19,821 bases of DNA from CBFGTA01 sp965651595 (GTDB taxonomy: Bacteria > Actinomycetota > Actinomycetes > S36-B12 > UBA10799). Below are positions 8,466 to 15,689 of this stretch, one piece after another. The number at the start of each line of letters is the position of its first letter. Position 1 is the stretch's first letter. The translations under genes and the position numbers were made by a program. The stretch covers positions 1 to 19,821 of the forward strand of contig CBFGTA010000033.1 of assembly GCA_965651595.1 (NCBI GenBank), written 5' to 3'. The notes beneath the pieces were generated by a model that made no database searches, was not told the DNA's origin, and saw nothing but the letters and a program-made list of their open reading frames with translations.

Positions 8466-8866
8466 ACTCGCTGCGATCACGGCCCGGCGATCCGCGCCAG
8501 CGTGGGTCGTCTGTGGCTGGCTTCGTCATGGTTCTACCTCTGGCCTTGGCTGTGTTCCTAGCCTGCGTCGGGATCGTCGTCACCGGATATGTGCGAACTG
8601 AAGTGACGTCGGCCGCTCAGGAGGCGGCCCGTTCCCTGTCCCTGCACGGTGCCTCGGCTCACACCGCTGAGCAGACGGTGGCCGATCGCCTCCATTCGGG
8701 ACTCGTTGCGGCCGACGCTGTCGAGGTGTCGACGCGTCGGGTCGACGTCGGGGGCGTACCCATCGCAGAGGTCGACGTGACGGTGCAGATCAGATCACTG
8801 TGGCTCGGGCCTCCGCGAACACTGTCAGTTACGGGCCGTGCCGTCGACCGAAACCGATGGACATGA
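8462..8866 (+). CDS. TadE-like pseudopilin (first copy)
   Basis: The protein has 134 residues from GTG 8462, whose GTGA overlaps the stop codon of the pilin-like gene by 4 nt. The frame is open further upstream, but that part only shadows the pilin gene. It has a basic N-terminus, one transmembrane helix (VMVLPLALAVFLACVGIVV, about residues 23-41), then the TadE-type segment RTEVTSAAQEAARSLSL followed by an extracytoplasmic beta-rich domain. TadE-family proteins are minor pseudopilins of Tad pili, anchored in the membrane and processed by prepilin peptidase in known systems. It corresponds by position to Rv3655c. The short tail ends in a TGA that overlaps the next start codon. Confidence 0.8.
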   Translation: MNSLRSRPGDPRQRGSSVAGFVMVLPLALAVFLACVGIVVTGYVRTEVTSAAQEAARSLSLHGASAHTAEQTVADRLHSGLVAADAVEVSTRRVDVGGVPIAEVDVTVQIRSLWLGPPRTLSVTGRAVDRNRWT

Positions 8867-9387
8867 CGACTGGTGGGCCCTTCGCCAGGCACATGGGCCT
8901 ATACACACGGGGGAAGCGGTCAGCGGGTCACTGTCGCCGACCTGAACAGCCCGTTCGCGACGCGGGAAACATCGCGATCGAGTTTGTCGTCCTGGCGTTG
9001 GTGGTCATGGTGCCGATGGCGTACGTGAGCATAACTGTTTCTCAGCTCGTCCACGCCGTACATCAGACTGCATCCGTGGCCCGCGAGGCAGCCGCCGCCT
9101 TCAGCGCGGCCCAAGACGCGGATCCGTGGGACGCAGCCAGAACTACCAGCCAGGCGGTTTCGGAGGCCTACGGGGCAGAACCGGCCCACCTGAGCATCCG
9201 GTGTGAGGGCTCGGAGCCTTGCCCGTCTCCCGGTTCCACCATCAGCATTCAGGCCACGAGGGATGTCCGCCTGCCCGGACTGCCGGCCACCGGTGGCGAA
9301 GGATTGGGAACAGTTCGAGTAGCCGCCGAGTACGGCATCGTCGTCGACCGATTCAGAGCGGCGGACTCGGCCTCGGGGTCACGTTGA
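8863..9387 (+). CDS. TadE-like pseudopilin (second copy)
   Basis: The protein has 174 residues from ATG 8863, an ATGA overlap with the preceding stop; ATG 8857 and ATG 8893 are alternatives. After a basic N-terminus it has GNIAIEFVVLALVVMVPMAYVSI, the TadE-like N-methylation-type motif: Gly, then Glu six residues on, then the helix. The segment HQTASVAREAAAAFSAA after the helix is also typical. The extracytoplasmic part contains two close cysteines (RCEGSEPC), which could form a disulfide outside the membrane. This is the best match in the operon to a classical pseudopilin processing site. It overlaps the next gene by 4 nt. Confidence 0.78.
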   Translation: MTTGGPFARHMGLYTRGKRSAGHCRRPEQPVRDAGNIAIEFVVLALVVMVPMAYVSITVSQLVHAVHQTASVAREAAAAFSAAQDADPWDAARTTSQAVSEAYGAEPAHLSIRCEGSEPCPSPGSTISIQATRDVRLPGLPATGGEGLGTVRVAAEYGIVVDRFRAADSASGSR

Positions 9388-9830
9388 CCCGGCCTAGATC
9401 GCCCCAGTCGGGGTCAATCCTGGTGGCAGTCCTGGGGCTTGGGGTCGTCCTCATGGCCATCTGCGCGGTCCTGATCGACATTACTATTGCTGTAATCAGT
9501 CGTCAGTCCGCCCAGCACCTAGCCGACTCCGCCGCGATGGCTGCGGCCCAGGAAGTGGACACGGCAGCGATCTATCGGGGGCGTACTCGCGGCAGAACCC
9601 TGCCGATCGACTGCGGGCAGGCACGGGAGACGGCAGTCGCGCACGTGAACCGATTCGGGTCGGCAACTTCGCAGTCGACTGTGAACCTCGATTGTGATGG
9701 TCGAACAGTCACCGTCGAGGTAGGTGTGGTTGCCCGCTTGCCGTTTGCTGGCCGCCTCGGCGTTGAACCGCAGGTACTAGTCACCAGTGAGGCGCGTGCG
9801 CGAACTGTCGTGCTCCCGGGTGAGCGGTAG
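9384..9830 (+). CDS. TadG-like (Rv3654c-type) helix-anchored secreted protein
   Basis: The protein has 148 residues from TTG 9384, a TTGA overlap with the preceding stop; no other start codon fits in frame nearby. The N-terminal block SPQSGSILVAVLGLGVVLMA leads into one transmembrane helix, then the sequence ISRQSAQHLADSAAMAAAQ. That matches the Tad-like N-terminal domain (helicase/secretion neighbourhood TadE-like, Rv3654c family) of pilus-assembly proteins. Two cysteines (IDCGQA and LDCDG) lie in the exported part. It ends the tad operon. Its stop codon TAG forms part of a possible -10 element for prfB. Confidence 0.75.
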   Translation: MTRPRSPQSGSILVAVLGLGVVLMAICAVLIDITIAVISRQSAQHLADSAAMAAAQEVDTAAIYRGRTRGRTLPIDCGQARETAVAHVNRFGSATSQSTVNLDCDGRTVTVEVGVVARLPFAGRLGVEPQVLVTSEARARTVVLPGER

Positions 9831-9833
9831 ACT
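9828..9833 (+). promoter_or_regulatory. Candidate -10 box for leaderless prfB transcription
   Basis: TAGACT fits the actinobacterial TANNNT pattern and ends 8 nt before GTG 9842, the spacing expected if the transcript begins at the start codon. No good Shine-Dalgarno precedes GTG 9842, which supports leaderless use. No clear -35 box is visible. Confidence 0.35.
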
Positions 9834-9841
9834 TGCTGATC

Positions 9842-10945
9842 GTGGCCGTTGACGAACTGATGACTGAGATCTCTGACCTGGCCGACGTGTTGGCGCGAGT
9901 GGAAAGTGTTGTAGATCTTGAAGCGATAGGCCAGGAGATCACAGACCTAGAGCTGGCCGCTGGCGCCCCCGACTTGTGGGACGATCCGACTGCCGCTCAA
10001 CGCCTGACGAGTCGCCTGTCGGCCCTGCAGAACGACGTTCGGCGACTTCGTGAACTCCGGCAAAGGATTGATGACTTGGGCGTACTCGTCGAACTCGGGT
10101 CGGACGAGGGCGACGCAGGTGTTCTGGTCGAGGCCCGCACAGAGCTCGATGAATTGCGCGTTGTGATCGCCGAGCTCGAGGTGCGCACTCTGTTGTCCGG
10201 GGAGTATGACGAGCGGGAGGCGCTCGTCACGATCCGCTCGGAGGCCGGGGGAGTCGACGCGGCAGACTGGGCGGAAATGCTGCTACGCATGTATACCCGC
10301 TACTGCGAGCGGCACAACTGGTCAGTCGAGGTTTACGACATCAGTTACGCAGAAGAGGCTGGCATCAAGTCGGCCACCTTCGCGGTGCGAGCACCCTACG
10401 CCTACGGGGTGCTGTCCGTCGAACAGGGCACCCACCGGTTGGTGCGAATCTCGCCCTTCGACAACCAGTCGCGCCGGCAGACGTCGTTCGCGGCCGTTGA
10501 AGTCATTCCCGTGGTTGACGAGGCCGACAGCATAGAGATCCCCGACGATGAGATTCGGGTCGATGTTTTCCGCGCCTCGGGGCCTGGTGGACAGGGAGTC
10601 AACACAACTGATTCGGCGGTTCGTCTGACCCATATTCCAACCGGAATAGTGGTCTCGTGCCAGAACGAGCGTTCACAGTTGCAGAACCGCGCTTCGGCGA
10701 TGGCCGTGTTGAAGGCGAAGCTGTTGGAGAAGCGCCGCCAAGAGCAACAAGACAAGATCAATGCACTGAAGACTGACACGGCTGGCTCGTGGGGAAACCA
10801 GATGCGCTCCTACGTGTTGCACCCCTATCAGATGGTCAAAGATCTACGCACCGGAGAAGAGACTGGCAATACGTCAGCCGTGCTCGATGGCCAGATTGAT
10901 TCCCTCATAGAGGCGGGAATCCGCTGGCGGAAACAAGAGAGCTAG
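9842..10945 (+). CDS. prfB: Peptide chain release factor 2
   Basis: RF2 recognises UGA and UAA stop codons and triggers hydrolysis of peptidyl-tRNA on the ribosome. From GTG 9842 the protein has 367 residues. The stop-codon recognition tripeptide SPF is at 204-206 and the peptidyl-transferase motif GGQ at 249-251, almost exactly the E. coli positions. The SPGG-type context SGPGGQGVN is present. GTG 9842 aligns best with the remembered M. tuberculosis N-terminus; TTG 9833 is an in-frame alternative. The frame is continuous, so the programmed +1 frameshift found in many bacterial prfB genes is absent here, as in other actinobacteria. It follows the tad operon closely and is convergent with a small membrane-protein gene. 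Confidence 0.95.
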   Translation: MAVDELMTEISDLADVLARVESVVDLEAIGQEITDLELAAGAPDLWDDPTAAQRLTSRLSALQNDVRRLRELRQRIDDLGVLVELGSDEGDAGVLVEARTELDELRVVIAELEVRTLLSGEYDEREALVTIRSEAGGVDAADWAEMLLRMYTRYCERHNWSVEVYDISYAEEAGIKSATFAVRAPYAYGVLSVEQGTHRLVRISPFDNQSRRQTSFAAVEVIPVVDEADSIEIPDDEIRVDVFRASGPGGQGVNTTDSAVRLTHIPTGIVVSCQNERSQLQNRASAMAVLKAKLLEKRRQEQQDKINALKTDTAGSWGNQMRSYVLHPYQMVKDLRTGEETGNTSAVLDGQIDSLIEAGIRWRKQES

Positions 10946-10953
10946 CCTCGCCG

Positions 10954-10978
10954 GTGAGCCGCCGACCGGATGGCTCAC
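10954..10978. terminator. Possible bidirectional terminator hairpin after prfB
   Basis: GTGAGCC (10954-10960) is repeated inverted as GGCTCAC (10972-10978) around an 11-nt loop, between the convergent ends of prfB and the small membrane-protein gene. The right arm covers the latter's stop codon. There is no good T-tract on the plus strand; on the minus strand a T-rich stretch (CTCTCTTGTTT) follows at a distance. Weak support. Confidence 0.3.
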
Positions 10979-11235
10979 AGCACAAAGTGCACAACGATCG
11001 AGGCTGCTGCCAGCAGCAAGCCGGTCAACAACAGTCCAACTGCTGTGCCGACGAGGGCTCGGGCCACATCTTCACGACGCCACCACGCACAGCCAAAAAG
11101 TACCGCCGCGACCATCACGAGGCCCGCCGACGACCAGTAGAACGCGGCCACCAGGACCAAGAGGCCAACCACGGCACACACCATGGGATGAGTGCGCTCG
11201 GACCTGTGTGCCCAACGGGGTAGGTCAAGTTCCAT
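10975..11235 (-). CDS. Small integral membrane protein of unknown function
   Basis: This is an 86-residue protein from the ATG at 11235. It has a basic, hydrophilic N-terminus (MELDLPRWAHRSERTHP), a hydrophobic hairpin of two helices (about 19-50), a short basic loop (WRREDVARA) and a third hydrophobic helix (about 61-83) to the end. An AGGAGG sits 13 bases upstream of the ATG, slightly far for a ribosome binding site. The longer frame starting at 11370 would overlap the tgt start region and is less likely. I do not recognise the family. It resembles the small hypothetical membrane proteins common in actinobacterial genomes. It is divergent from tgt and convergent with prfB. Confidence 0.65.
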   Translation of the reverse strand: MELDLPRWAHRSERTHPMVCAVVGLLVLVAAFYWSSAGLVMVAAVLFGCAWWRREDVARALVGTAVGLLLTGLLLAAASIVVHFVL

Positions 11236-11305
11236 GCCCCCGTTCTGCCCTCCTGCGACCGGTGGCAAACTTTCGGCGGGTTCGTCGGCCCGCGCGGGAG
11301 TTTGG

Positions 11306-11311
11306 CAGAAT
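11306..11311 (+). promoter_or_regulatory. Candidate -10 box for tgt, leaderless spacing
   Basis: CAGAAT matches four of six positions of TATAAT and ends 6 nt before GTG 11318, so transcription could begin at the start codon. No clear -35 box is seen. This is a pattern match only. Confidence 0.25.
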
Positions 11312-11317
11312 GGGGCG

Positions 11318-12586
11318 GTGAGAATAGCGGTGGAGCCGACGTCGGTGTCCGGGCCAACGAGCGGTTGCACGTTTCAGATCACCCACAGGCTCGACGGCCC
11401 GCGGGGTGGCCGCTCGGGCGTGATTTCGACCCCTCACGGTCGAATCCAGACCCCAGCCTTCATTCCGGTGGGAACGAAAGCCACAGTCAAGGCAGTTCTT
11501 CCTGAGATGATGGCTGAATCGGTTCGGGCCCAAGCGCTCCTGGCCAACGCTTACCACCTGTACCTGCAGCCCGGCCACGACATTGTCGAGGCCGCTGGTG
11601 GACTGGGTCGCTTCATGAACTGGTCCGGCCCGACTTTCACAGATTCCGGCGGGTTCCAGGTACTGAGTTTGGGTGTCGGGTTCAAGAAGGTCTTGGCCAT
11701 GGAGTCTGCCACGGTGCGGGCCGATGACGTCATCGCCGCGGGCAAGGAGCGGCTCGCCCACGTGGATGACGATGGGGTCACGTTCAAGTCCCACTTGAAT
11801 GGGTCGCTGCACCGGTTCACGCCTGAGGTGTCGATGCAGGTTCAGCACGCGATCGGCGCCGACATCATCTTCGCCTTCGACGAGTGCACCACATTGCTCA
11901 ACACCCGCAGCTACCAGGAGCGGTCTCTCGAACGTACCCGCCAGTGGGCGCTACGGTGCCTGTCTGAGCACGCGCGCTTGACCGCACAGCATCCGGAACG
12001 TCCGTACCAGGGGCTGTTCGGTGTCATCCAGGGGGCCCAATACGAGGACCTTCGCCGGCGGGCTGGCCGAGATTTCGCTGAACTGGAGTTCGACGGGTAT
12101 GGCATTGGCGGGGCCCTGGAGAAGGAGAACCTGGGGACGATCGTGAGATGGGTGTGTGAGGAGCTTCCCGAAGACAAGCCTCGCCATCTGCTCGGCATCG
12201 GCGATCCGATCGACCTGTTCACTGCAGTAGCCGCCGGTGCGGACACGTTCGACTGTGTGGCGCCGAGCCGCCAGGCCCGCAACGCGGCCATCTACCACCC
12301 CGACGGCCGGTTCAATATTACGACCGTCGCGAACCGGCGCAACTTCGATCCCATCGACGAAGACTGCGACTGCTACACCTGCGAGAACTATTCGCGCGCC
12401 TATCTACATCACTTGTCAGCCAGCAAAGAGATGTTGTTCTCGACGCTAGGGACGATCCACAACGAACGGTTCATCGTCCGACTCGTCGATCAGATGCGCA
12501 CATCGATCGAAGACGGTGATTTTGACGAATTTAGACGCGAGTTCACCGGTCGATATCGGGGATCTCCAACAGCGACATCGTCATGA
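11318..12586 (+). CDS. tgt: tRNA-guanine(34) transglycosylase
   Basis: This enzyme exchanges guanine at the wobble position of GUN-anticodon tRNAs for preQ1 (or salvaged queuine), a step of queuosine formation. From GTG 11318 it has 422 residues, within the family range. The substrate-binding Asp of DSGGFQV is at 109 and the nucleophile Asp of FDCVAPSRQARN at 312. The zinc site is complete: Cys350, Cys352, Cys355 and His381. Its spacing (2, 3, 26) is identical to that of the Zymomonas enzyme as I know it (Cys318, 320, 323, His349). The frame is open upstream to 11192, but that part reads across the divergent membrane-protein gene. No other queuosine gene lies in this window, so whether the cell makes or salvages Q is unknown. 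It is convergent with dprE2. Confidence 0.95.
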   Translation: MRIAVEPTSVSGPTSGCTFQITHRLDGPRGGRSGVISTPHGRIQTPAFIPVGTKATVKAVLPEMMAESVRAQALLANAYHLYLQPGHDIVEAAGGLGRFMNWSGPTFTDSGGFQVLSLGVGFKKVLAMESATVRADDVIAAGKERLAHVDDDGVTFKSHLNGSLHRFTPEVSMQVQHAIGADIIFAFDECTTLLNTRSYQERSLERTRQWALRCLSEHARLTAQHPERPYQGLFGVIQGAQYEDLRRRAGRDFAELEFDGYGIGGALEKENLGTIVRWVCEELPEDKPRHLLGIGDPIDLFTAVAAGADTFDCVAPSRQARNAAIYHPDGRFNITTVANRRNFDPIDEDCDCYTCENYSRAYLHHLSASKEMLFSTLGTIHNERFIVRLVDQMRTSIEDGDFDEFRREFTGRYRGSPTATSS

Positions 12587-12641
12587 CCAGAACCCCCTAC
12601 GCTTGGCGCGTCGGCGGATAGTTGTCCCGGTGCCCCAGCCG

Positions 12642-13403
12642 TCACAGGGGGAGCTTGCGGAAAACCGGCCGAGGAATGTGCCGCAGAACGCTCATGATGA
12701 CGCGCATCTTCTTGGGCACATAGATCAGGTCCGCGCGCGGTCGACTCAAAGCTTCCCGAATCGCCCGGCCGACAGTTTCAGCGTCCACGGAGGCAGGAGC
12801 CGGGGGGAGTCCTTCGGTCATGCTGGTTGTCACGAAACCGGGCCGCACCACAATGACTCGAGCCCCGGTGCCGCGCACCTGCTCGGCGAGACCGAGTGCG
12901 AAAGTGTCGATGGCGGCCTTGGACGACCCGTAGATGAAGTTTGATCGGCGGGCCCTTTCACCAGCCACGCTCGACAACAGCACGAGCGCACCGTGCCCCT
13001 GGCCCACCAAGTGCCGAGTCGATTCCATGCACACCGACATGGCTCCGACGTAGTTCACCTGAGCAATCCTGATCGCGGCCGCTGTGTCCTGCTCATCGTG
13101 ACGCTGGTCGCCGAGCAGGCCGAACGCCACGATGACGACATCGATAGACCCGGCTGAGAACACCGAGTCGATGATCTGGGCGTGGGAAGCAACATCGGCG
13201 GCATCGAAATCGACAGTAGCCACCTCAGCTACCCCAGCAGCCCGCAAGCCTTCGGCGGCATCGTCGAGTTTCGGTGATGGCCGACCGGCCAGCACGACCC
13301 GTTGTAGGCGTGGATTGGTGAGTTGCCGAACCGTGGCCAGACCTATGTCACTGCTTCCCCCGAGTAGGAGAACCGAGTTCACATTGCCGGTTGCGTCGAT
13401 CAC
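12642..13403 (-). CDS. dprE2: DprE2: decaprenylphospho-beta-D-erythro-pentofuranosid-2-ulose 2-reductase
   Basis: This 253-residue short-chain dehydrogenase performs the second step of DPA epimerisation: NADH-dependent reduction of the 2-keto intermediate to decaprenylphosphoryl-arabinose. The nucleotide-binding motif GGSSDIG is at 15-21, the structural Asn at 117, the catalytic Ser around 144-145, and the YxxxK pair is Tyr158 and Lys162. The C-terminus LRHIPRPVFRKLPL closely matches that of M. tuberculosis DprE2 (Rv3791). GTG 13403 overlaps the dprE1 stop codon by 4 nt (GTGA), so translation is coupled. It is the last gene of the operon. No clear terminator separates it from the convergent tgt. 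Confidence 0.93.
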   Translation of the reverse strand: MIDATGNVNSVLLLGGSSDIGLATVRQLTNPRLQRVVLAGRPSPKLDDAAEGLRAAGVAEVATVDFDAADVASHAQIIDSVFSAGSIDVVIVAFGLLGDQRHDEQDTAAAIRIAQVNYVGAMSVCMESTRHLVGQGHGALVLLSSVAGERARRSNFIYGSSKAAIDTFALGLAEQVRGTGARVIVVRPGFVTTSMTEGLPPAPASVDAETVGRAIREALSRPRADLIYVPKKMRVIMSVLRHIPRPVFRKLPL

Positions 13404-14776
13404 AGGCCGAGCCTCCTCGATTGGTCAGATTCGAACACGCGGTCGGGGTCCAGTCTGGCCCGGGAGGCACGCCATTGCTCGAGTTGCGGATACATGGCTC
13501 GGAAGGTGGCGGGGCTCATCCGCGAATCCTTCGCGAGGTAGATCCGCCCCCCGGCGGCCACGAGTTCTTCGTCAATGGCGTCGAGTTCGGGTCCCAGATT
13601 GTCGGCCCCGGCTGGCAAATCCAGGGCAAGCGTCCAGCCGGGTTGGGGGAAGCTCAACGGACCGGGGTTGGAGGGGCCAAAACGTTTGAGGACGCTGAGG
13701 AAACTCACTGACCCAATGTTGCGCAAGCGCTGCAAAGTGCGGCCGATGAGGTGGGCGGCACTATCGGGCACGCTGAACTGATACTGCAGGAACCCCCGCG
13801 GACCATAGAGTCGGTTCCAGTCCTCCACCCCGTCGAGTGGATGAAAGAACGAACCGATAGAGGCGAACGCTTCCGTGTGGCGGGGTGCCTTCAAGTACCA
13901 GGCGGTGTTGAAGGCACTGATGGTGACCCGGTTCAAGGCGCCCGAAGGGAAGGCCCGAGGGGCAGTCGCGAGTGCTTCAGGGTCAAACGCGGTGGCCACG
14001 GGACGCAGGGTGGCAGGTAGCTCGTCGGTGTGGGCGTGGTCGCCAGAAGTGATGACGCCTCGCCCGAGGCGCCTACCGCGGCCAGCGGTGTCGATCCACG
14101 CGACCGTGTATCGGAACTGAGAGTCGTCGTCGGACATCTGAGACATCACTGCGTCGAGGGAAGGACACCGGCGAGTCGTGACACGCAGATAGGCCGTGTC
14201 GACCGGGAGAAGATCCATTTCGGCGGCAGTGACGACACCGGTCAGTCCCATTCCGCCAACCGTGGCCCAAAACGCATCGGCGTCCGACGTCGGAGACCAC
14301 TCGCGAACGGCACCGAGGCCATCGACAACCTCGAGGCGCCTAACGTGGTTACCGAGAGAACCGTCCACGTGATGGTTCTTTCCGTGAATATCAGCGGCCA
14401 CTGCCCCACCCAGGGTGACTTGGCGGGTTCCGGGAGTCACCGGCACGAAGTAACCCTGGCTGACTGCTGCTCGCATGAGGGCGTCCCAAGAGACGCCGCC
14501 GGGAACCCAAGCCGTGTTGCTTTCGGAGTTGACCGCGACCCGCCCAACGTCGGCGAGAGCCCCTCCAAGCTTCAGGACGGTGCCGCCAGCACATTGGGCC
14601 GGATCGCCATAGGAGCGGCCGAGTCCGCGGCAGATCAGGTGACCGCCGGAATCGCGCGTTCGGCGCACAGCCGCGGCAACCTCCTCGACACTGTATGCCG
14701 TGTCCACTATGGCAGCCGACGGACTCGTTCGTCCCCAACCAGTCAGGACCCGTCGCCGGGGTGGGAAGCTAGCCAT
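13400..14776 (-). CDS. dprE1: DprE1: decaprenylphosphoryl-beta-D-ribose 2'-oxidase (FAD)
   Basis: DprE1 oxidises decaprenylphosphoryl-ribose at C2', the first half of the epimerisation that makes DPA; in mycobacteria it acts at the periplasmic face. From ATG 14776 it has 458 residues, against 461 in M. tuberculosis. FAD-binding motifs are RGLGRSYGD (50-58) and PGTRQVTLGG with DIHGKNHH (129-136, His131 matching Mtb His132). The active-site Lys of AKDSR is Lys416, matching Mtb Lys418. In the block PLSFPQPGWTLALDLP, the residue aligned with Mtb Cys387, the covalent target of benzothiazinones, is Ala384 (codon 13625-13627 on the complement). The start overlaps the ubiA stop by 8 nt. The frame is open further upstream, to 14839, but only as a shadow of ubiA. 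Confidence 0.94.
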   Translation of the reverse strand: MASFPPRRRVLTGWGRTSPSAAIVDTAYSVEEVAAAVRRTRDSGGHLICRGLGRSYGDPAQCAGGTVLKLGGALADVGRVAVNSESNTAWVPGGVSWDALMRAAVSQGYFVPVTPGTRQVTLGGAVAADIHGKNHHVDGSLGNHVRRLEVVDGLGAVREWSPTSDADAFWATVGGMGLTGVVTAAEMDLLPVDTAYLRVTTRRCPSLDAVMSQMSDDDSQFRYTVAWIDTAGRGRRLGRGVITSGDHAHTDELPATLRPVATAFDPEALATAPRAFPSGALNRVTISAFNTAWYLKAPRHTEAFASIGSFFHPLDGVEDWNRLYGPRGFLQYQFSVPDSAAHLIGRTLQRLRNIGSVSFLSVLKRFGPSNPGPLSFPQPGWTLALDLPAGADNLGPELDAIDEELVAAGGRIYLAKDSRMSPATFRAMYPQLEQWRASRARLDPDRVFESDQSRRLGL

Positions 14777-15689
14777 AGAACACGCCGACCGCGAAGAGGA
14801 CGAGCCACAGCGCGCCGATGGCGGCGAGAATCTTGTCACTCAGGACCACGTCTTCTGGTGCCTCCGCCCGAGCCGCGTCCACGTCGGCAGCGTATCGCAA
14901 GATGGCGAACACGAACGGAAAGATCGACCACAGCACCCACGGCCCACCGTCGGTCGTCGAGTGAACGTCGAACGCCCACAGGCTGTAGGCGGTAATCGCC
15001 ACGGCGGCTGAGATTGACCACACAAACCGAAGGTAGGAGCCGGTATAGCCTTGCAAGCTGTGACGAGTCGTTGGACTGTCGGCTAAGCCGTCGGTGTCTG
15101 AGCGACGCAGTTCGCTGTAACGCTTGCCTGCCGCCATGAATAGCGACCCAAAGCCGGCCACGATGAGGAACCACTGAGATACCTCGAGCCCTGTGGCAGT
15201 CGCTCCGGCGGCAGCTCGCAGCAGGAAGCCGAGGGTCAAGATGGCGAGTTCCACAACGGGCTCATGTTTGAGTTTGAGCGAGTATGCCAGCGTCACGATG
15301 ACGTAGGCAACTACCGTCACGGCCAGTTGCCACGACGCGACAAAACTGACTGCGATCGAGCCGCCAAACAGCGCTGCCGCGAGTGCTAGTGCGAGGGGAA
15401 TGGACAGTTCGCCGGCCGCGATCGGGCGAAACCGCTTGGTGGGGTGGAGTCGGTCCTCGGTGACATCCACCGAATCGTTGACGAGGTATGTGGCGCTCGC
15501 TGCCAGGCAGAAGGCCACGAACGCGACAGCCGTCTTGAACGCGACATCGGGGACGAACAGGGCGCCCGCAGCCAGTGGAACAGCCGCCACCAGGACGTTC
15601 TTGATCCATTGTCGGGGTCGCAGAGCCGCAACTATCGCCTTCGGCAGGGGGCGTGGCTTGGCGTTGGCGGCGGTCACTGGGTCATTCAC
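14769..15689 (-). CDS. ubiA: UbiA-family decaprenyl-phosphate phosphoribosyltransferase
   Basis: This polytopic membrane enzyme transfers 5-phosphoribose from PRPP to decaprenyl phosphate, the committed step to DPA. From GTG 15689 it has 306 residues, close to the 302 of Rv3806c. RPRQWIKNVL opens the protein. The first Asp-rich motif NDxxDxxxD is at 71-79, followed by HPTKRFRPIAAG, both nearly identical to the mycobacterial protein. A second conserved block, FGSLFMAAGKRYSELR, and the late ILRYAADVD motif are also present, with about nine hydrophobic helices. GTG 15689 overlaps the upstream kinase stop by 8 nt; TTG 15725 and GTG 15677 are alternatives. Its neighbours dprE1 and dprE2 make the pathway assignment firm. 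Confidence 0.93.
   Translation of the reverse strand: MNDPVTAANAKPRPLPKAIVAALRPRQWIKNVLVAAVPLAAGALFVPDVAFKTAVAFVAFCLAASATYLVNDSVDVTEDRLHPTKRFRPIAAGELSIPLALALAAALFGGSIAVSFVASWQLAVTVVAYVIVTLAYSLKLKHEPVVELAILTLGFLLRAAAGATATGLEVSQWFLIVAGFGSLFMAAGKRYSELRRSDTDGLADSPTTRHSLQGYTGSYLRFVWSISAAVAITAYSLWAFDVHSTTDGGPWVLWSIFPFVFAILRYAADVDAARAEAPEDVVLSDKILAAIGALWLVLFAVGVFYG

Noticed and set aside
9842..9960. Programmed +1 frameshift site of prfB
   Set aside because: The prfB frame is continuous through the N-terminal region, with no in-frame TGA and no broken reading frame, so no frameshift is needed.
11192..11317. N-terminal extension of tgt to 11192
   Set aside because: It reads across the start of the divergent membrane-protein gene and adds residues not found in the family; GTG 11318 fits family length.
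12587..12641. Terminator between convergent tgt and dprE2
   Set aside because: I looked for inverted repeats in the 55-bp gap and found no convincing stem or T-tract.
14030..14995. Long plus-strand frame (321 codons) opposite dprE1 and ubiA
   Set aside because: It lies antisense to two strongly conserved genes, has low-complexity Arg/Ser-rich composition typical of shadow frames in GC-rich DNA, and shows no recognisable domain.
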